From Thiobacillus sp. (lineage in GTDB: Bacteria > Pseudomonadota > Gammaproteobacteria > Burkholderiales > Thiobacillaceae), in assembly GCA_024235835.1 (NCBI GenBank), contig JACKLQ010000002.1, positions 744,001 through 808,000 of the forward strand: a stretch of DNA of 64,000 bases, written 5' to 3'. The translations under genes were made by a program, and so were the position numbers. Below the pieces are notes generated by a model. The model was not told where the DNA came from. It searched no databases and saw nothing but the letters and a program-made list of their open reading frames with translations. Shown here piece by piece: positions 1 to 8,740 of this stretch. The first letter of the stretch is position 1, and the number at the start of each line of letters is the position of its first letter.

Positions 1-251
1 AGGAGATCGCTCGGGAGCACCGCGTGCCCATCGTGGAGGCACCGCCCCTGGCCCGGGCGTTGCATCGCCACGTGGAAGTGGGCGACACCATTCCGGGCAC
101 CCTGTTCACCGCCGTGGCCCAGGTGCTGGCCTACGTGTATCAGCTCAACCAGTCCATGAACCCGGTGTTGCCCAAGGAATGGCAGGTGCCGCCAAACCTG
201 GACCCGGCCAGCCGGCTGGTGGCTGAGCCTGTTCCCGCGGAGGCTGCCTGA
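1..251 (+). CDS. flhB: FlhB, flagellar export gate protein (C-terminal fragment)
   Basis: Only the last 80 or so codons are inside the window; the reading frame is open from the left edge. The visible part has the C-terminal cytoplasmic pattern of FlhB/EscU-family export switch proteins: 'VPIVEAPPLARALH', then a 'VGDTIP' turn and a helix with 'VAQVLAYVYQLN'. The autocleavage NPTH motif would lie outside the window. The stop codon overlaps the flhA start (TGATG), as expected for translational coupling in a flagellar export operon. FlhB sets substrate specificity of the flagellar type III secretion apparatus in the inner membrane. Confidence 0.9.
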   Translation, partial: EIAREHRVPIVEAPPLARALHRHVEVGDTIPGTLFTAVAQVLAYVYQLNQSMNPVLPKEWQVPPNLDPASRLVAEPVPAEAA

Positions 252-2335
252 TGGCCCAGGCTGTGCCCAATCTCGGAGTCACGCCCGGCCTGCAATGGCA
301 GAAGCTGGCGGCGCCGCTGCTGGTGATCATGATCCTGGCGATGATGATTCTTCCGCTGCCGCCCTTCATGCTGGACATCCTGTTCACCTTCAACATCGCC
401 CTGTCGATGATCGTGTTGCTCATCAGCCTCTACACCCTGAAGCCCCTGGAGTTCTCGGTGTTTCCCACGGTGCTGCTGCTGACCACCCTGCTGCGCCTGT
501 CCCTCAACGTGGCCTCCACCCGCATCGTGCTGCTAGAAGGCCACGGCAGCGCCGATGCCGCCGGCAAGGTGATCGAGGCCTTCGGCCACTTCCTGGTAGG
601 GGGGAACTATGCCGTGGGCCTGGTGGTATTTCTTATCCTGGTGCTCATCAATTTCGTGGTCATCACCAAGGGTGCCGGCCGTATCGCCGAGGTGAGCGCC
701 CGCTTCACCCTGGACGCCATGCCCGGCAAGCAGATGGCCATCGACGCGGACCTGAACGCGGGCCTCATCGGCGAGGACGAGGCCCGCCGACGCCGTTCTG
801 AAATTGCCCAGGAGGCGGATTTCTACGGCTCCATGGACGGTGCCTCCAAGTTCGTGCGGGGCGATGCCGTGGCGGGCATCATCATCATGGTCATCAACGT
901 CTTCGGCGGCCTCATCATCGGCGTGGCCCAGCACGACCTGGACCTGGCCACCGCCGCCAGCAAGTACACCCTCCTCACCATCGGCGACGGCCTGGTGGCC
1001 CAGATCCCGGCTCTGGTGATTTCCACCGCGGCGGGCATCGTCGTCACACGGGTTTCCAGCGAGCAGGACCTCAACCAGCAGGTGGTGGGCCAGGTGTTCG
1101 GCCGGCCCCAGGCCCTGTTCCTCACCAGCGGAATCCTTTCCATCCTGGGCCTGGTGCCCGGTATGCCTCACGTGGCGTTCCTGCTCATGGGGGGCGTGCT
1201 GGCCGGGGCGGGCTACTGGATGACCCAGCAGAACCGGGAGGCGGCTCAGGCCCAGGTGGAGGAATTGCCGCCGCCCGCCCAGGAAGAGCCATTGGAGGTG
1301 GGCTGGCACGACGTGGCTGCGGTGGACCGCCTGGGACTGGAGGTGGGGTATCGCCTGGTGCCCTTGGTGGACCGGAACCAGGACGGCGAACTGCTGCGCC
1401 GCATCCGGGGCATCCGCAAGAAGATCGCCCAGGACCTGGGGTACCTGGTGCCTGCCGTGCACATCCGCGACAACCTCCAGCTCAAGCCCAACGGCTACCG
1501 GGTCACCCTGAAGGGGGTGAGCGTGGCCGAGGGTGAAGCCGTGGCGGGCAAGTACCTGGCCATCAACCCCGGCCGTGTCATGGGCACCATCAATGGTCAG
1601 AGTACCACGGATCCGGCCTACGGCCTGCCTGCCGTGTGGATCGACGCCGGCCAGCGTGACCTGGCCCAGACCTATGGCTACACGGTGGTGGACACGGGCA
1701 CCGTGGTGGCCACCCACCTCACCAAGATCATCAACGAGCACGCGCCGGAACTGTTGGGTCGGGAGGAGACCCAGCAGTTGCTGGACCACATCGCCAAGCA
1801 GTTCCCCAAGCTGGTGGAGGATCTGGTGCCCAAGGCCCTGCCCGTGGGCACGGTGCAGAAGGTCCTGCAGAACCTGCTGGAGGAGCAGGTCCATATCCGC
1901 GACATGCGCACCATCCTGGAAACCCTGGCGGAGCATGCCCCGAAATCCCAGGATGTGGACGACCTCACGGCGGCGGTTCGCGTGGCTTTGGGCCGTGCTA
2001 TCATCCACGAAACCTTTGGAGGAGCGCAGGAATTGCAGGTGATGGCGTTGGAGCCAAACCTCGAGCACATCCTGATGCAGGCCATGGCGGCCCGTGGCGA
2101 AGCGGGCGCCGGATTGGAGCCCGGACTGGCTGAGCGGCTGGTGCGGGAAACGGTCCAGGCCGTGGAACGCCAGGAGAATGCGGGCCAACCCGCCGTCTTG
2201 CTGTCCCCGCCCGCCATCCGTCCCGTACTGGCCCGCTTCCTCCGCCGTTCCGCCGCCTCCCTGAAGGTGCTCTCCCACGCTGAAGTGCCGGACGGAAAGT
2301 CCATACGCATCGTCAGCCTCATTGGTGGCGGTTGA
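251..2335 (+). CDS. flhA: FlhA, flagellar type III export protein
   Basis: The 694-residue product has the size and arrangement of FlhA (FHIPEP family). The N-terminal half has about eight membrane segments with the conserved cytoplasmic loop (KGAGRIAEVSARFTLDAMPG, about residues 137-156) and the DAMPGKQMAIDADLNAG signature. A large soluble C-terminal domain from about residue 350 docks chaperone-substrate complexes. The gene starts within the flhB stop codon. It forms the export gate ring that uses proton motive force for flagellar protein export. Confidence 0.97.
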   Translation: MAQAVPNLGVTPGLQWQKLAAPLLVIMILAMMILPLPPFMLDILFTFNIALSMIVLLISLYTLKPLEFSVFPTVLLLTTLLRLSLNVASTRIVLLEGHGSADAAGKVIEAFGHFLVGGNYAVGLVVFLILVLINFVVITKGAGRIAEVSARFTLDAMPGKQMAIDADLNAGLIGEDEARRRRSEIAQEADFYGSMDGASKFVRGDAVAGIIIMVINVFGGLIIGVAQHDLDLATAASKYTLLTIGDGLVAQIPALVISTAAGIVVTRVSSEQDLNQQVVGQVFGRPQALFLTSGILSILGLVPGMPHVAFLLMGGVLAGAGYWMTQQNREAAQAQVEELPPPAQEEPLEVGWHDVAAVDRLGLEVGYRLVPLVDRNQDGELLRRIRGIRKKIAQDLGYLVPAVHIRDNLQLKPNGYRVTLKGVSVAEGEAVAGKYLAINPGRVMGTINGQSTTDPAYGLPAVWIDAGQRDLAQTYGYTVVDTGTVVATHLTKIINEHAPELLGREETQQLLDHIAKQFPKLVEDLVPKALPVGTVQKVLQNLLEEQVHIRDMRTILETLAEHAPKSQDVDDLTAAVRVALGRAIIHETFGGAQELQVMALEPNLEHILMQAMAARGEAGAGLEPGLAERLVRETVQAVERQENAGQPAVLLSPPAIRPVLARFLRRSAASLKVLSHAEVPDGKSIRIVSLIGGG

Positions 2336-2418
2336 AATGAAGCAGACCCCATGCTCTCAGCGCTCACCGCTCTCCCGGAGGGCGAATCAGTTCCCTGGAG
2401 CGGGCTGTCAGTACTGAC

Positions 2419-3876
2419 ATGATCAAAAAATTCCACGCGCAAACCACCCGTGATGCCCTGCGCCAGGTCCGCGATGCCCTCGGTGCCAGTGCCATCATCC
2501 TGTCCAATCGGCAGGTGGCCGGCGGAGTCGAGATCATCGCCGTGGCGGATCTGGACATGGCTGCGCTGACTTCCCAGGCTGAGCCTGCCCTGTGGGCGGC
2601 CACCAGCCAGAGCAAAGCCGCAGCGGCTGCGCCGCGAAATACGCAGCCCCAGCCCCATTCCCAGCCCCAGCCCCAGCGACCCAGGTCCGGCATCAGCCTG
2701 GAGGAGGTGGCGCCCCAGCTCACCACTCTGGCCGACTACCTGGCGGAACGGGAAGGCCAGGGCACGGCCCAGCAAGGCGGCACCACCATCCGACCCTCCC
2801 CGATCCGGCAACAGGTCGCGTCCCCGGTTGTCGAGACTGCCGCCCAGCCCGCGGAGGCCGCACCTCAGCCATCCACCATTGCCATTGCCGCGGGTGTCGA
2901 CGAACTGGCCCGGGAGATGCGCCTGTTGCGGGGCATGGTTGAAGGCCAGCTGGCCGGGTTTGCCTGGAACGACGTGACCCAGCGGGACCCCATGCGGGTG
3001 GAGGCCATGAAGCGCCTGCTGGCGGCGGGGTTTTCCGCCGGATTTTCACGGCAGTTGCTGGACATGCTGCCGGCCAAGGAAGAAGACCTGAACCAGGCCC
3101 TGAAGTGGCTCAAGGGCACCATCGCTCACAACATCAAGGTGGCTCGTCCCGAGGACGACATCATCGAAAAAGGCGGCGTCTATGCCCTGGTGGGGCCTAC
3201 CGGCGTGGGCAAGACGACCACCGTGGCCAAGCTGGCCGCCCGGGCCGTCCTGCGCCATGGCGCCGACAAGGTGGCCCTGGTGACCACCGACACCTACCGT
3301 ATCGGTGCCCAGGACCAGTTGCGCATCTACGGCCGCATCCTGGGCACGCCCGTGTTCGCGGTGCGGGACGAGAACGACCTGGAGCTCACCCTTTCCGACC
3401 TGCACAGCCGCCACCTGGTGCTCATCGACACCGTGGGCATGAGCCAGCGGGACAAGCGGGTGGCGGAGCAGGTGGCCCTGCTGTGTGGCGAAGGCCGGGA
3501 GGTGAACCGTCTGCTCTTGCTTGGGGCACCCAGCCAGGGCATTACCCTGGAGGAGGTGGCCCGGGCCTACGCCGGGCCAGGTCTGATGGGCTGTGTGCTG
3601 ACCAAGATCGACGAGGCGCTGACCTTCGGGCCTGTGCTGGACGTGGCCATCCGCCACGAACTGCCTGTGCATTTTGTCACCAACGGACAACGGGTGCCCG
3701 AGGACCTGCATCTGGCCAATGCCACCTACCTTGCTGACCGGGCTTTCCGTGGCAACCAGAAGCCCGAGTCCCCGTTCACCCAGGCTGATGGGGATTACCC
3801 TATCCTCATGGCGGCCAGCCAGGCCAGCATGACCGTGGAAGAACTGGCGGGAGGAGTTGTCGGTGCGGCTGGCTGA
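2419..3876 (+). CDS. flhF: FlhF, SRP-type GTPase for flagellar placement
   Basis: The 485-residue protein has a short N-terminal B domain (MIKKFHAQTTRDALRQVRDA), a Pro/Gln-rich linker (about residues 60-130) and a C-terminal SRP-family NG domain. GTPase motifs are clear: P-loop GPTGVGKTTTVAKL near residue 258, DTYRIGAQDQLRIYGRILG, LIDTVGMSQRD and TKID. In polarly flagellated bacteria FlhF recruits the first flagellar components to the pole, working with FlhG. The gene follows flhA after 83 bp and its end overlaps the next gene, consistent with one operon. Confidence 0.96.
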   Translation: MIKKFHAQTTRDALRQVRDALGASAIILSNRQVAGGVEIIAVADLDMAALTSQAEPALWAATSQSKAAAAAPRNTQPQPHSQPQPQRPRSGISLEEVAPQLTTLADYLAEREGQGTAQQGGTTIRPSPIRQQVASPVVETAAQPAEAAPQPSTIAIAAGVDELAREMRLLRGMVEGQLAGFAWNDVTQRDPMRVEAMKRLLAAGFSAGFSRQLLDMLPAKEEDLNQALKWLKGTIAHNIKVARPEDDIIEKGGVYALVGPTGVGKTTTVAKLAARAVLRHGADKVALVTTDTYRIGAQDQLRIYGRILGTPVFAVRDENDLELTLSDLHSRHLVLIDTVGMSQRDKRVAEQVALLCGEGREVNRLLLLGAPSQGITLEEVARAYAGPGLMGCVLTKIDEALTFGPVLDVAIRHELPVHFVTNGQRVPEDLHLANATYLADRAFRGNQKPESPFTQADGDYPILMAASQASMTVEELAGGVVGAAG

Positions 3877-4711
3877 GCCCATGGACCAAGCCACCGGCCT
3901 GCGGCGGCTGTTCGCGGGCAGCCAGGTATTCCATGCCGTGGGGGTGATGGGACCGGACCCGCGCCGCAATGCGCACGCCTGTGCGGAGTTGGCCCTGGGC
4001 CTCAGCCGCTGTGGCAAGCAGGTGCTGGTGCTGGACGAAGGCCGCGCGCCCTACAACGTGGGTGGTATGTGGGGCCTGATGCCGCGCCACACCCTGGCGG
4101 ACATACCCGGGCGCGGCCTGGCCGCGGCCGTGCTGGAAGCTGGTCCGGGCATTCACCTGCTGGCGGCCCCGGAGGGCATGCATGCCCTGGCCGCCCTCAA
4201 CGAGCGCGCCCTCATGGGGCTGGCCGAGCATTGGGGCGAGGCCCCCGACTGGATGCTGCTGAGCGGCCAGGGGGGAGCCCAGGCGGGCACGGGTTTGGCC
4301 ACCACCGCCGAGTTGCGTCTCCTCGTCCTGCCCGGGGACAAGAACTTGCTGGCGGACACCTACGCGACGCTCAAGTCCGCCCACTCCGCATGGTCCGGGG
4401 GGGCATGGATGGTTCTGGTGGAGGGGGCGGACCTGGAACGTGCCCAGCCACTTTACAATTCCCTGAGGGAAACGGCCCAACGTTTCCTGGGGGTGGAGCC
4501 CGGCTATCTGGGGTGCCTGCCAAAGCCCAGGCATATCGGGAGTTCGACGGAAGGGACGCATGGTGCCCTCATGGCCGAATCCCTCCTGGCCTGGCAGGCC
4601 GAGCAACCCCTCAACTTCGAGCAATATTGGCAGCGCATGTGGCTGTTCAGCCGCATGACATTGGATTCGACCGGAGGAAAACGCAGGAATGCTGACCGTC
4701 GCCCAGGATAA
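3863..4711 (+). CDS. flhG: FlhG/FleN-like MinD-family protein lacking a Walker A motif
   Basis: The position between flhF and fliA and the MinD/FlhG-like pattern ('GKQVLVLDEGRAPYNVGGMW', 'GLMPRHTLADI', 'GIHLLAAPEGM') identify it as the FlhG flagellar-number regulator. The GTG at 3863 is preferred because GGAGGAG lies six bases upstream; a TTG at 3857 is less likely. The striking feature is the N-terminus: where family members have the deviant Walker A KGGVGKT, this protein reads VMGPDPRRNAHACAEL, so the invariant lysines are absent. The fold may be kept for partner binding while ATP hydrolysis is lost. It overlaps fliA by 23 bp. Confidence 0.8.
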   Translation: MRLAEPMDQATGLRRLFAGSQVFHAVGVMGPDPRRNAHACAELALGLSRCGKQVLVLDEGRAPYNVGGMWGLMPRHTLADIPGRGLAAAVLEAGPGIHLLAAPEGMHALAALNERALMGLAEHWGEAPDWMLLSGQGGAQAGTGLATTAELRLLVLPGDKNLLADTYATLKSAHSAWSGGAWMVLVEGADLERAQPLYNSLRETAQRFLGVEPGYLGCLPKPRHIGSSTEGTHGALMAESLLAWQAEQPLNFEQYWQRMWLFSRMTLDSTGGKRRNADRRPG

Positions 4712-5408
4712 GGACGCCTTGGTGCGGGAATACCTGCCCCTAGTCAAGCGCATCGCCTACCACATGATGACCCGCCTGCCCGCCAGCGTGGAGGTTGATG
4801 ACCTCATTCAGGCAGGACTCATGGGCCTCATGGATGCGGTGGATCGTTTCGATGACGAGCAGGGTGCCCATTTCGAAACCTACGCCACCCAGCGGGTGCG
4901 GGGCGCCATGCTGGACGAGTTGCGGGAGGCGGACTGGGTCTCACGCAACGTGCGCCGCGCCGGGCGCCAGATCGAGAGCGCCATCCATGCCTTGCAGCAG
5001 CGCCACCAGCGCCCCCCTTCGGAGCAGGAAATCGCGGACGAGATGGGGCTGGGCATCCACGCCTATTTCGAATTGCTCAACGATGCCCGGGGCGCCCACC
5101 TGGTCTACTACGAGGACCTGCACGAGTCGGACGGGGAGGATTTCCTCGACCGTTTCGCCGACGACGGTACCCACGGCCCCTTCGACGTCCTGGCCTCCCG
5201 CCACTTCAAGGGAGCCCTGGCCCAGGCGGTGAGCATCCTGCCGGACCGGGAGAAGATGCTCATGGGCATGTATTACGAGCAGGAGATGAACTTCAAGGAG
5301 ATCGGCGCCGTACTGGGGGTTTCCGAGTCCCGGGTGTGCCAGCTGCACAGCCAGGCCATCTCGCGCCTTCGGAGCAAGTTGCGGGACTGGTCCAGCGAAC
5401 AGAAATAA
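4689..5408 (+). CDS. fliA: FliA, flagellar sigma-28 factor
   Basis: The 239-residue protein contains sigma70 region 2 (LVKRIAYHMMTRLPASVEVDDLIQAG onward, with the DLIQAGLMGLMDAVDRFD core), region 3 and a C-terminal region 4 helix-turn-helix (FKEIGAVLGVSESRVCQLHS). This composition without region 1 is typical of FliA/WhiG sigma factors. It directs transcription of late flagellar genes (flagellin, motor, chemotaxis) and is controlled by FlgM. The ATG lies inside the end of the FlhG-like gene, indicating coupling. Confidence 0.96.
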   Translation: MLTVAQDKDALVREYLPLVKRIAYHMMTRLPASVEVDDLIQAGLMGLMDAVDRFDDEQGAHFETYATQRVRGAMLDELREADWVSRNVRRAGRQIESAIHALQQRHQRPPSEQEIADEMGLGIHAYFELLNDARGAHLVYYEDLHESDGEDFLDRFADDGTHGPFDVLASRHFKGALAQAVSILPDREKMLMGMYYEQEMNFKEIGAVLGVSESRVCQLHSQAISRLRSKLRDWSSEQK

Positions 5409-5420
5409 GAGCCTATCCCA

Positions 5421-6161
5421 GTGGATATCGTCAGCATCGTCGGCATCGTAATCGGGCTATCCGCCATCCTGCTGGGACAGTTCCTCGAGGGGGGGCATAT
5501 CGGCTCCCTGCTGCAGCTCACGGCATTCATGATCGTGGTGGGCGGAACCGTGGGCGCAGTCATGCTGCAGTCCAGCATGAGGGTGTTCCTGGATGGCCTG
5601 AACCTGCTTAAGTGGGTGTTCAAGCCGCCTCGCATCCTGCCCCAGGAGACCCTGAGGATGCTGTTGGACTGGAGCCAGCATGCCCGTCGTGGCGGTCTGC
5701 TGGCTTTGGAACCCTTCATCGAGCAGCAGCCTGACCTGTTCCATCGCCGGGGCCTGCAGATGTTGGTGGACGGTGCGGAGCCGGAGGTGCTGCGGGATAC
5801 CCTCGAACTGGATCTCCAGGCCTATGAACAGCACCACATCGAGGCCTCCAAGATATGGATGGCGGCCGGGGGCTACTCACCGACCATCGGCATCCTGGGT
5901 GCGGTCATGGGGCTCATCCACGTCATGGAGAACCTGTCGGATCCCTCCAAGCTGGGTGCGGGTATCGCCGTGGCCTTCGTCGCCACCATCTACGGCGTGG
6001 GTGGCGCCAACCTGCTCTTCATTCCCATCGCCAACAAGCTGCGTTACCTCATCGGTCGCCAGGTGGCCAACAAGGAGATGTTCATCCAGGGCATCATCGC
6101 CATCGCCAATGGTGAAAATCCCCGCATCATCGACGCCAAACTGCAGGGGTACTTGGCATGA
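5421..6161 (+). CDS. motA: MotA-type flagellar stator protein
   Basis: The 246-residue product starts with GTG and has the four-helix MotA/PomA layout: two N-terminal helices (IVSIVGIVIGLSAILLGQFL; GSLLQLTAFMIVVGGTVGAV), a cytoplasmic loop (about residues 60-150), and two C-terminal helices (GILGAVMGLIHVMENL; VAFVATIYGVGGANLLF). The length and sequence fit the shorter MotC/PomA branch. It pairs with MotB downstream to form the ion-conducting stator. A degraded copy of the last 14 codons follows at 6266-6307. Confidence 0.95.
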   Translation: MDIVSIVGIVIGLSAILLGQFLEGGHIGSLLQLTAFMIVVGGTVGAVMLQSSMRVFLDGLNLLKWVFKPPRILPQETLRMLLDWSQHARRGGLLALEPFIEQQPDLFHRRGLQMLVDGAEPEVLRDTLELDLQAYEQHHIEASKIWMAAGGYSPTIGILGAVMGLIHVMENLSDPSKLGAGIAVAFVATIYGVGGANLLFIPIANKLRYLIGRQVANKEMFIQGIIAIANGENPRIIDAKLQGYLA

Positions 6162-6265
6162 GCACCTGGCCTTTTGGCCGAGGAAATGGCGCCGAGCTGG
6201 TTTCGGCACAGGCGGATACTCGCGCAGCAAGGGTCAAGGCGCTTCGCGCCGGCCCCGGCCAATGT

Positions 6266-6307
6266 CCCCGCATCTTCGATGCCAGGCTGCAGGGGGGTTT
6301 GGCTTGA
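6266..6307 (+). repeat. Degenerate duplicate of the motA 3' end
   Basis: Bases 6266-6307 match 6120-6161 (the last 14 motA codons including the stop) at 34 of 42 positions with no gap. In its own frame the copy reads PRIFDARLQGGLA followed by a stop, compared with PRIIDAKLQGYLA at the true motA end. It lies in the 177-bp gap between motA and motB in a different frame from both. It is probably a remnant of a second stator gene copy or of a local tandem duplication. Confidence 0.7.
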
Positions 6308-6338
6308 GCGGGCTTTGGGGCGCCCAGGGCTGAGTGCC

Positions 6339-7172
6339 ATGGCTCGAAAGAAACCCGCGGAGGAGCACGAAAACCACGAACGCTGGCTGGTGTCCTACGC
6401 GGACTTCATCACCCTGCTGTTTGCGTTCTTCGTGGTGATGTATGCCATCTCATCCATCAACGAAGGCAAGTACCGGGTCCTGTCCGATTCCCTGGTGAGC
6501 GCCTTCCAGCAACCGCCCTCGTCGGAAAAGCTGATCGAGATGAGCTCCAAGTATCCGGAGGTGCTGGAGGGTACGGGAAGCCCGGTCGGCAAGGCCGTGG
6601 TTCGACCTCCCGGTGGGGAGACACCGGAGCGCAAGGCGGCGGCGGAAAAGATGAAGAAGGTGGCCAAGAACGTGCTGGATGCCATGCAGCCCCTCATCAA
6701 GACTGGCCAGGTGCAGGTGACACAATCGCCCCGCGGAGTGACCGTGGAGATCAACGCCAGTACCCTGTTCAACAGCGGCGACGCGGTGCTGCAGCCCAAA
6801 TCCATCGACACCCTCTCCGCCGTGGCCCAGGTGCTGGCCACCACGGACAACCCCATCCAGGTTGAGGGCCATACCGACAATGTGCCCATCTACAGCCCGG
6901 CCTTTCCCTCCAACTGGGAACTGTCCTCCGCCCGGGCGGGCAGTGTGGTACGCCTGTTCGCGGAAATGGGGGTGCCGGCCGGGCGCATGGTGGCCATCGG
7001 CTATGCCGACAACCGTCCACTGGACGCCAATACCACGCCGGAAGGCCGGATGCGCAACCGGCGGGTAAACGTGCTCATCCTCAATGAAGTGGAAGGGCCG
7101 GTCAGGGAAATCACCCTGCAGGAGCCGACGGCTCCCTCTCCCAGCACCGTGGCCCCGCCCGCTGCCCGTTAG
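6339..7172 (+). CDS. motB: MotB-type flagellar stator protein
   Basis: The 277-residue product begins MARKKPAEEHENHERWLVSY and has one membrane helix carrying the ion-binding aspartate (SYADFITLLFAFFVVMYAIS), a plug/linker, and a C-terminal OmpA-like peptidoglycan-binding domain (VEGHTDNVPI near residue 175; SSARAGSVVRLF; GYADNRPLDANTTPEGRMRN). The ATG at 6339 is chosen because upstream in-frame codons run through the degenerate motA repeat and look unlike a MotB N-terminus. The stop overlaps the stop of the convergent gene. Confidence 0.95.
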   Translation: MARKKPAEEHENHERWLVSYADFITLLFAFFVVMYAISSINEGKYRVLSDSLVSAFQQPPSSEKLIEMSSKYPEVLEGTGSPVGKAVVRPPGGETPERKAAAEKMKKVAKNVLDAMQPLIKTGQVQVTQSPRGVTVEINASTLFNSGDAVLQPKSIDTLSAVAQVLATTDNPIQVEGHTDNVPIYSPAFPSNWELSSARAGSVVRLFAEMGVPAGRMVAIGYADNRPLDANTTPEGRMRNRRVNVLILNEVEGPVREITLQEPTAPSPSTVAPPAAR

Positions 7173-8740
7173 GCCAGGGGAGCTGGCACTTCGGTCTCTG
7201 CGTGAAAGCGCAACAGGTCCAGGTTGGGGGATGATTCCAGGCGTTTGTCCAAGTGCAGTGTTTTCGTGCCTTTGGTGAAGCCCACATCCACTTCCAGACT
7301 GGGCGCAAAACATCCTGGAAGCGCAGCCAGCATGGGGGGTTGCTTGCTGACGGCGCTGGGTTGCAACAGGAGCCCGGGCCATTGCCGGCCGGTATCCTTG
7401 CGCCGAATCTGCACCGCCAGGGCCTGGGGCGCCAGCAATTGGACACCGAAGGTGACCTCGCCCCTCTGGGGGATGCGGAACCAGCGCACGATGCCCAGGC
7501 CCCAGTTGCCGTTGCCCTGGCGCACCCCGGCAATGTCGCCTACGCGGATCTGCATGGCGCTGGCCTGGGTCAGGCCCAGGGCCAGGCCACCCATGCTGTC
7601 GTTGATGGTCTTGCACTTGACCACCACTGGTGGCGGGTCGTTCTCGACGATGCCGTAGTGAATGGTGTCCGACTTGCCGGCGGGCGAAAGCAGTCGGTGC
7701 ATGGCTTTGAAGCCAATGCAGACTTCCACTTCCTTGCCCTGCTGGTGCCGACGACGCTGGGACTGGCGCTGCACCGAGGCGCCCCAGTTCAGGCGCAGCC
7801 GCTTGAGCATGGAGGCATAGGCCGGATCGATGGCAGCCTCTGGAAGACCCATCTTTGCCCGGTCTTCCGCGCTGCGCAGGTTGTTGGCCACCAGGGCCAG
7901 GTGCTTGGCCAGTCCAGTGGTGTTAAGGATAAGGTCCCAACGGGGGTTCACTGGATGGCCTTCCCTGGCCAGGGGCTTGGGCGTGGCATCGACGCCGATG
8001 TCAACTATGAAGAGGCCGGACTGGCCCTTGGTCGTCTCCTCGGCGGGGAAGATGGTGGCCAGGTTGGAAAAGCGGGCGATGATGTCCTTGGCCCAGGGCA
8101 GTTCCACCTGGGGAAAATGGTAGGGGTCCGCCAGGGCCATGAGCAGGGTGGCCTTGTAGATTTGCTCAAGGGACAGCATCTTGGTGCCACCCTCGGGGAT
8201 GACGTCCTTCAGGCCGCTGCGCAGGGCATAGTTGTAGGTCTGGTGCAGGTCGAACCAGATGCCCGGGGGAGTGGGCTGATGGGTTTCGAAGCTCACCTCG
8301 GCCACCGCCTGAAGGGAGAGGAGGATGCGCTGTAGATACAGGGGAACGGGATTGCCGCCGAACAGGTGGAAACGGCGCTTCAGCCACTCGAGCATTAGCG
8401 TCTTGTAGGCCATGGCCATTTCCAGCAGGAGCCGCTGGGCCAGTTCTGCATTGCGCTGCTGCTTGGGCGGCAAGGGGAGAGGTACGGCGCTGTAGAGTTC
8501 ATACAAGCTCGCCACGAGGTCTTCCAGCACCGTACCGACGCGGTCCACTACCTTGACCCGGCTGTCGTAGGCCAATTCAGCACTGTTGAGCGCGGTCAAG
8601 TAGTCAGCCAGTTCCTCGGCTGCCTCCGCAGGGCTGGAAAGAGGCAGGTTGGCCAGCCAGACCTCAACTTGCTTGGGCTTTGTCTCCAGGTTTATATTGC
8701 GCGCCGGCTCCCTGGTGGGTAAGGCATATCTTGGCTGCAT
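7169..8740 (-). CDS. PilZ-domain protein of unknown function
   Basis: The 523-residue protein has a long helical N-terminal region (about residues 30-330) that I do not recognise. Its C-terminal part looks like a PilZ domain: an arginine-rich RQSQRRR segment followed about 60 residues later by NDSMGGL, fitting the RxxxR...(D/N)xSxxG cyclic-di-GMP pattern, then beta-strand-rich sequence (GNWGLGIVRWFRIPQRGEV). It is convergent with motB and their stop codons overlap by three bases. Cyclic-di-GMP binding is inferred from the motif, and a link to motility only from location. Confidence 0.7.
   Translation of the reverse strand: MQPRYALPTREPARNINLETKPKQVEVWLANLPLSSPAEAAEELADYLTALNSAELAYDSRVKVVDRVGTVLEDLVASLYELYSAVPLPLPPKQQRNAELAQRLLLEMAMAYKTLMLEWLKRRFHLFGGNPVPLYLQRILLSLQAVAEVSFETHQPTPPGIWFDLHQTYNYALRSGLKDVIPEGGTKMLSLEQIYKATLLMALADPYHFPQVELPWAKDIIARFSNLATIFPAEETTKGQSGLFIVDIGVDATPKPLAREGHPVNPRWDLILNTTGLAKHLALVANNLRSAEDRAKMGLPEAAIDPAYASMLKRLRLNWGASVQRQSQRRRHQQGKEVEVCIGFKAMHRLLSPAGKSDTIHYGIVENDPPPVVVKCKTINDSMGGLALGLTQASAMQIRVGDIAGVRQGNGNWGLGIVRWFRIPQRGEVTFGVQLLAPQALAVQIRRKDTGRQWPGLLLQPSAVSKQPPMLAALPGCFAPSLEVDVGFTKGTKTLHLDKRLESSPNLDLLRFHAETEVPAPLA

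Noticed and set aside
533..2278. Long minus-strand open frame opposite flhA
   Set aside because: It is antisense to a clear flhA, rich in His/Gln/Gly from GC-codon bias, with no domain features.
6174..6338. N-terminal extension of MotB by 55 codons
   Set aside because: The extension runs through the degenerate motA repeat, is Arg/Pro-rich and unlike any MotB N-terminus; the ATG at 6339 gives the standard protein.
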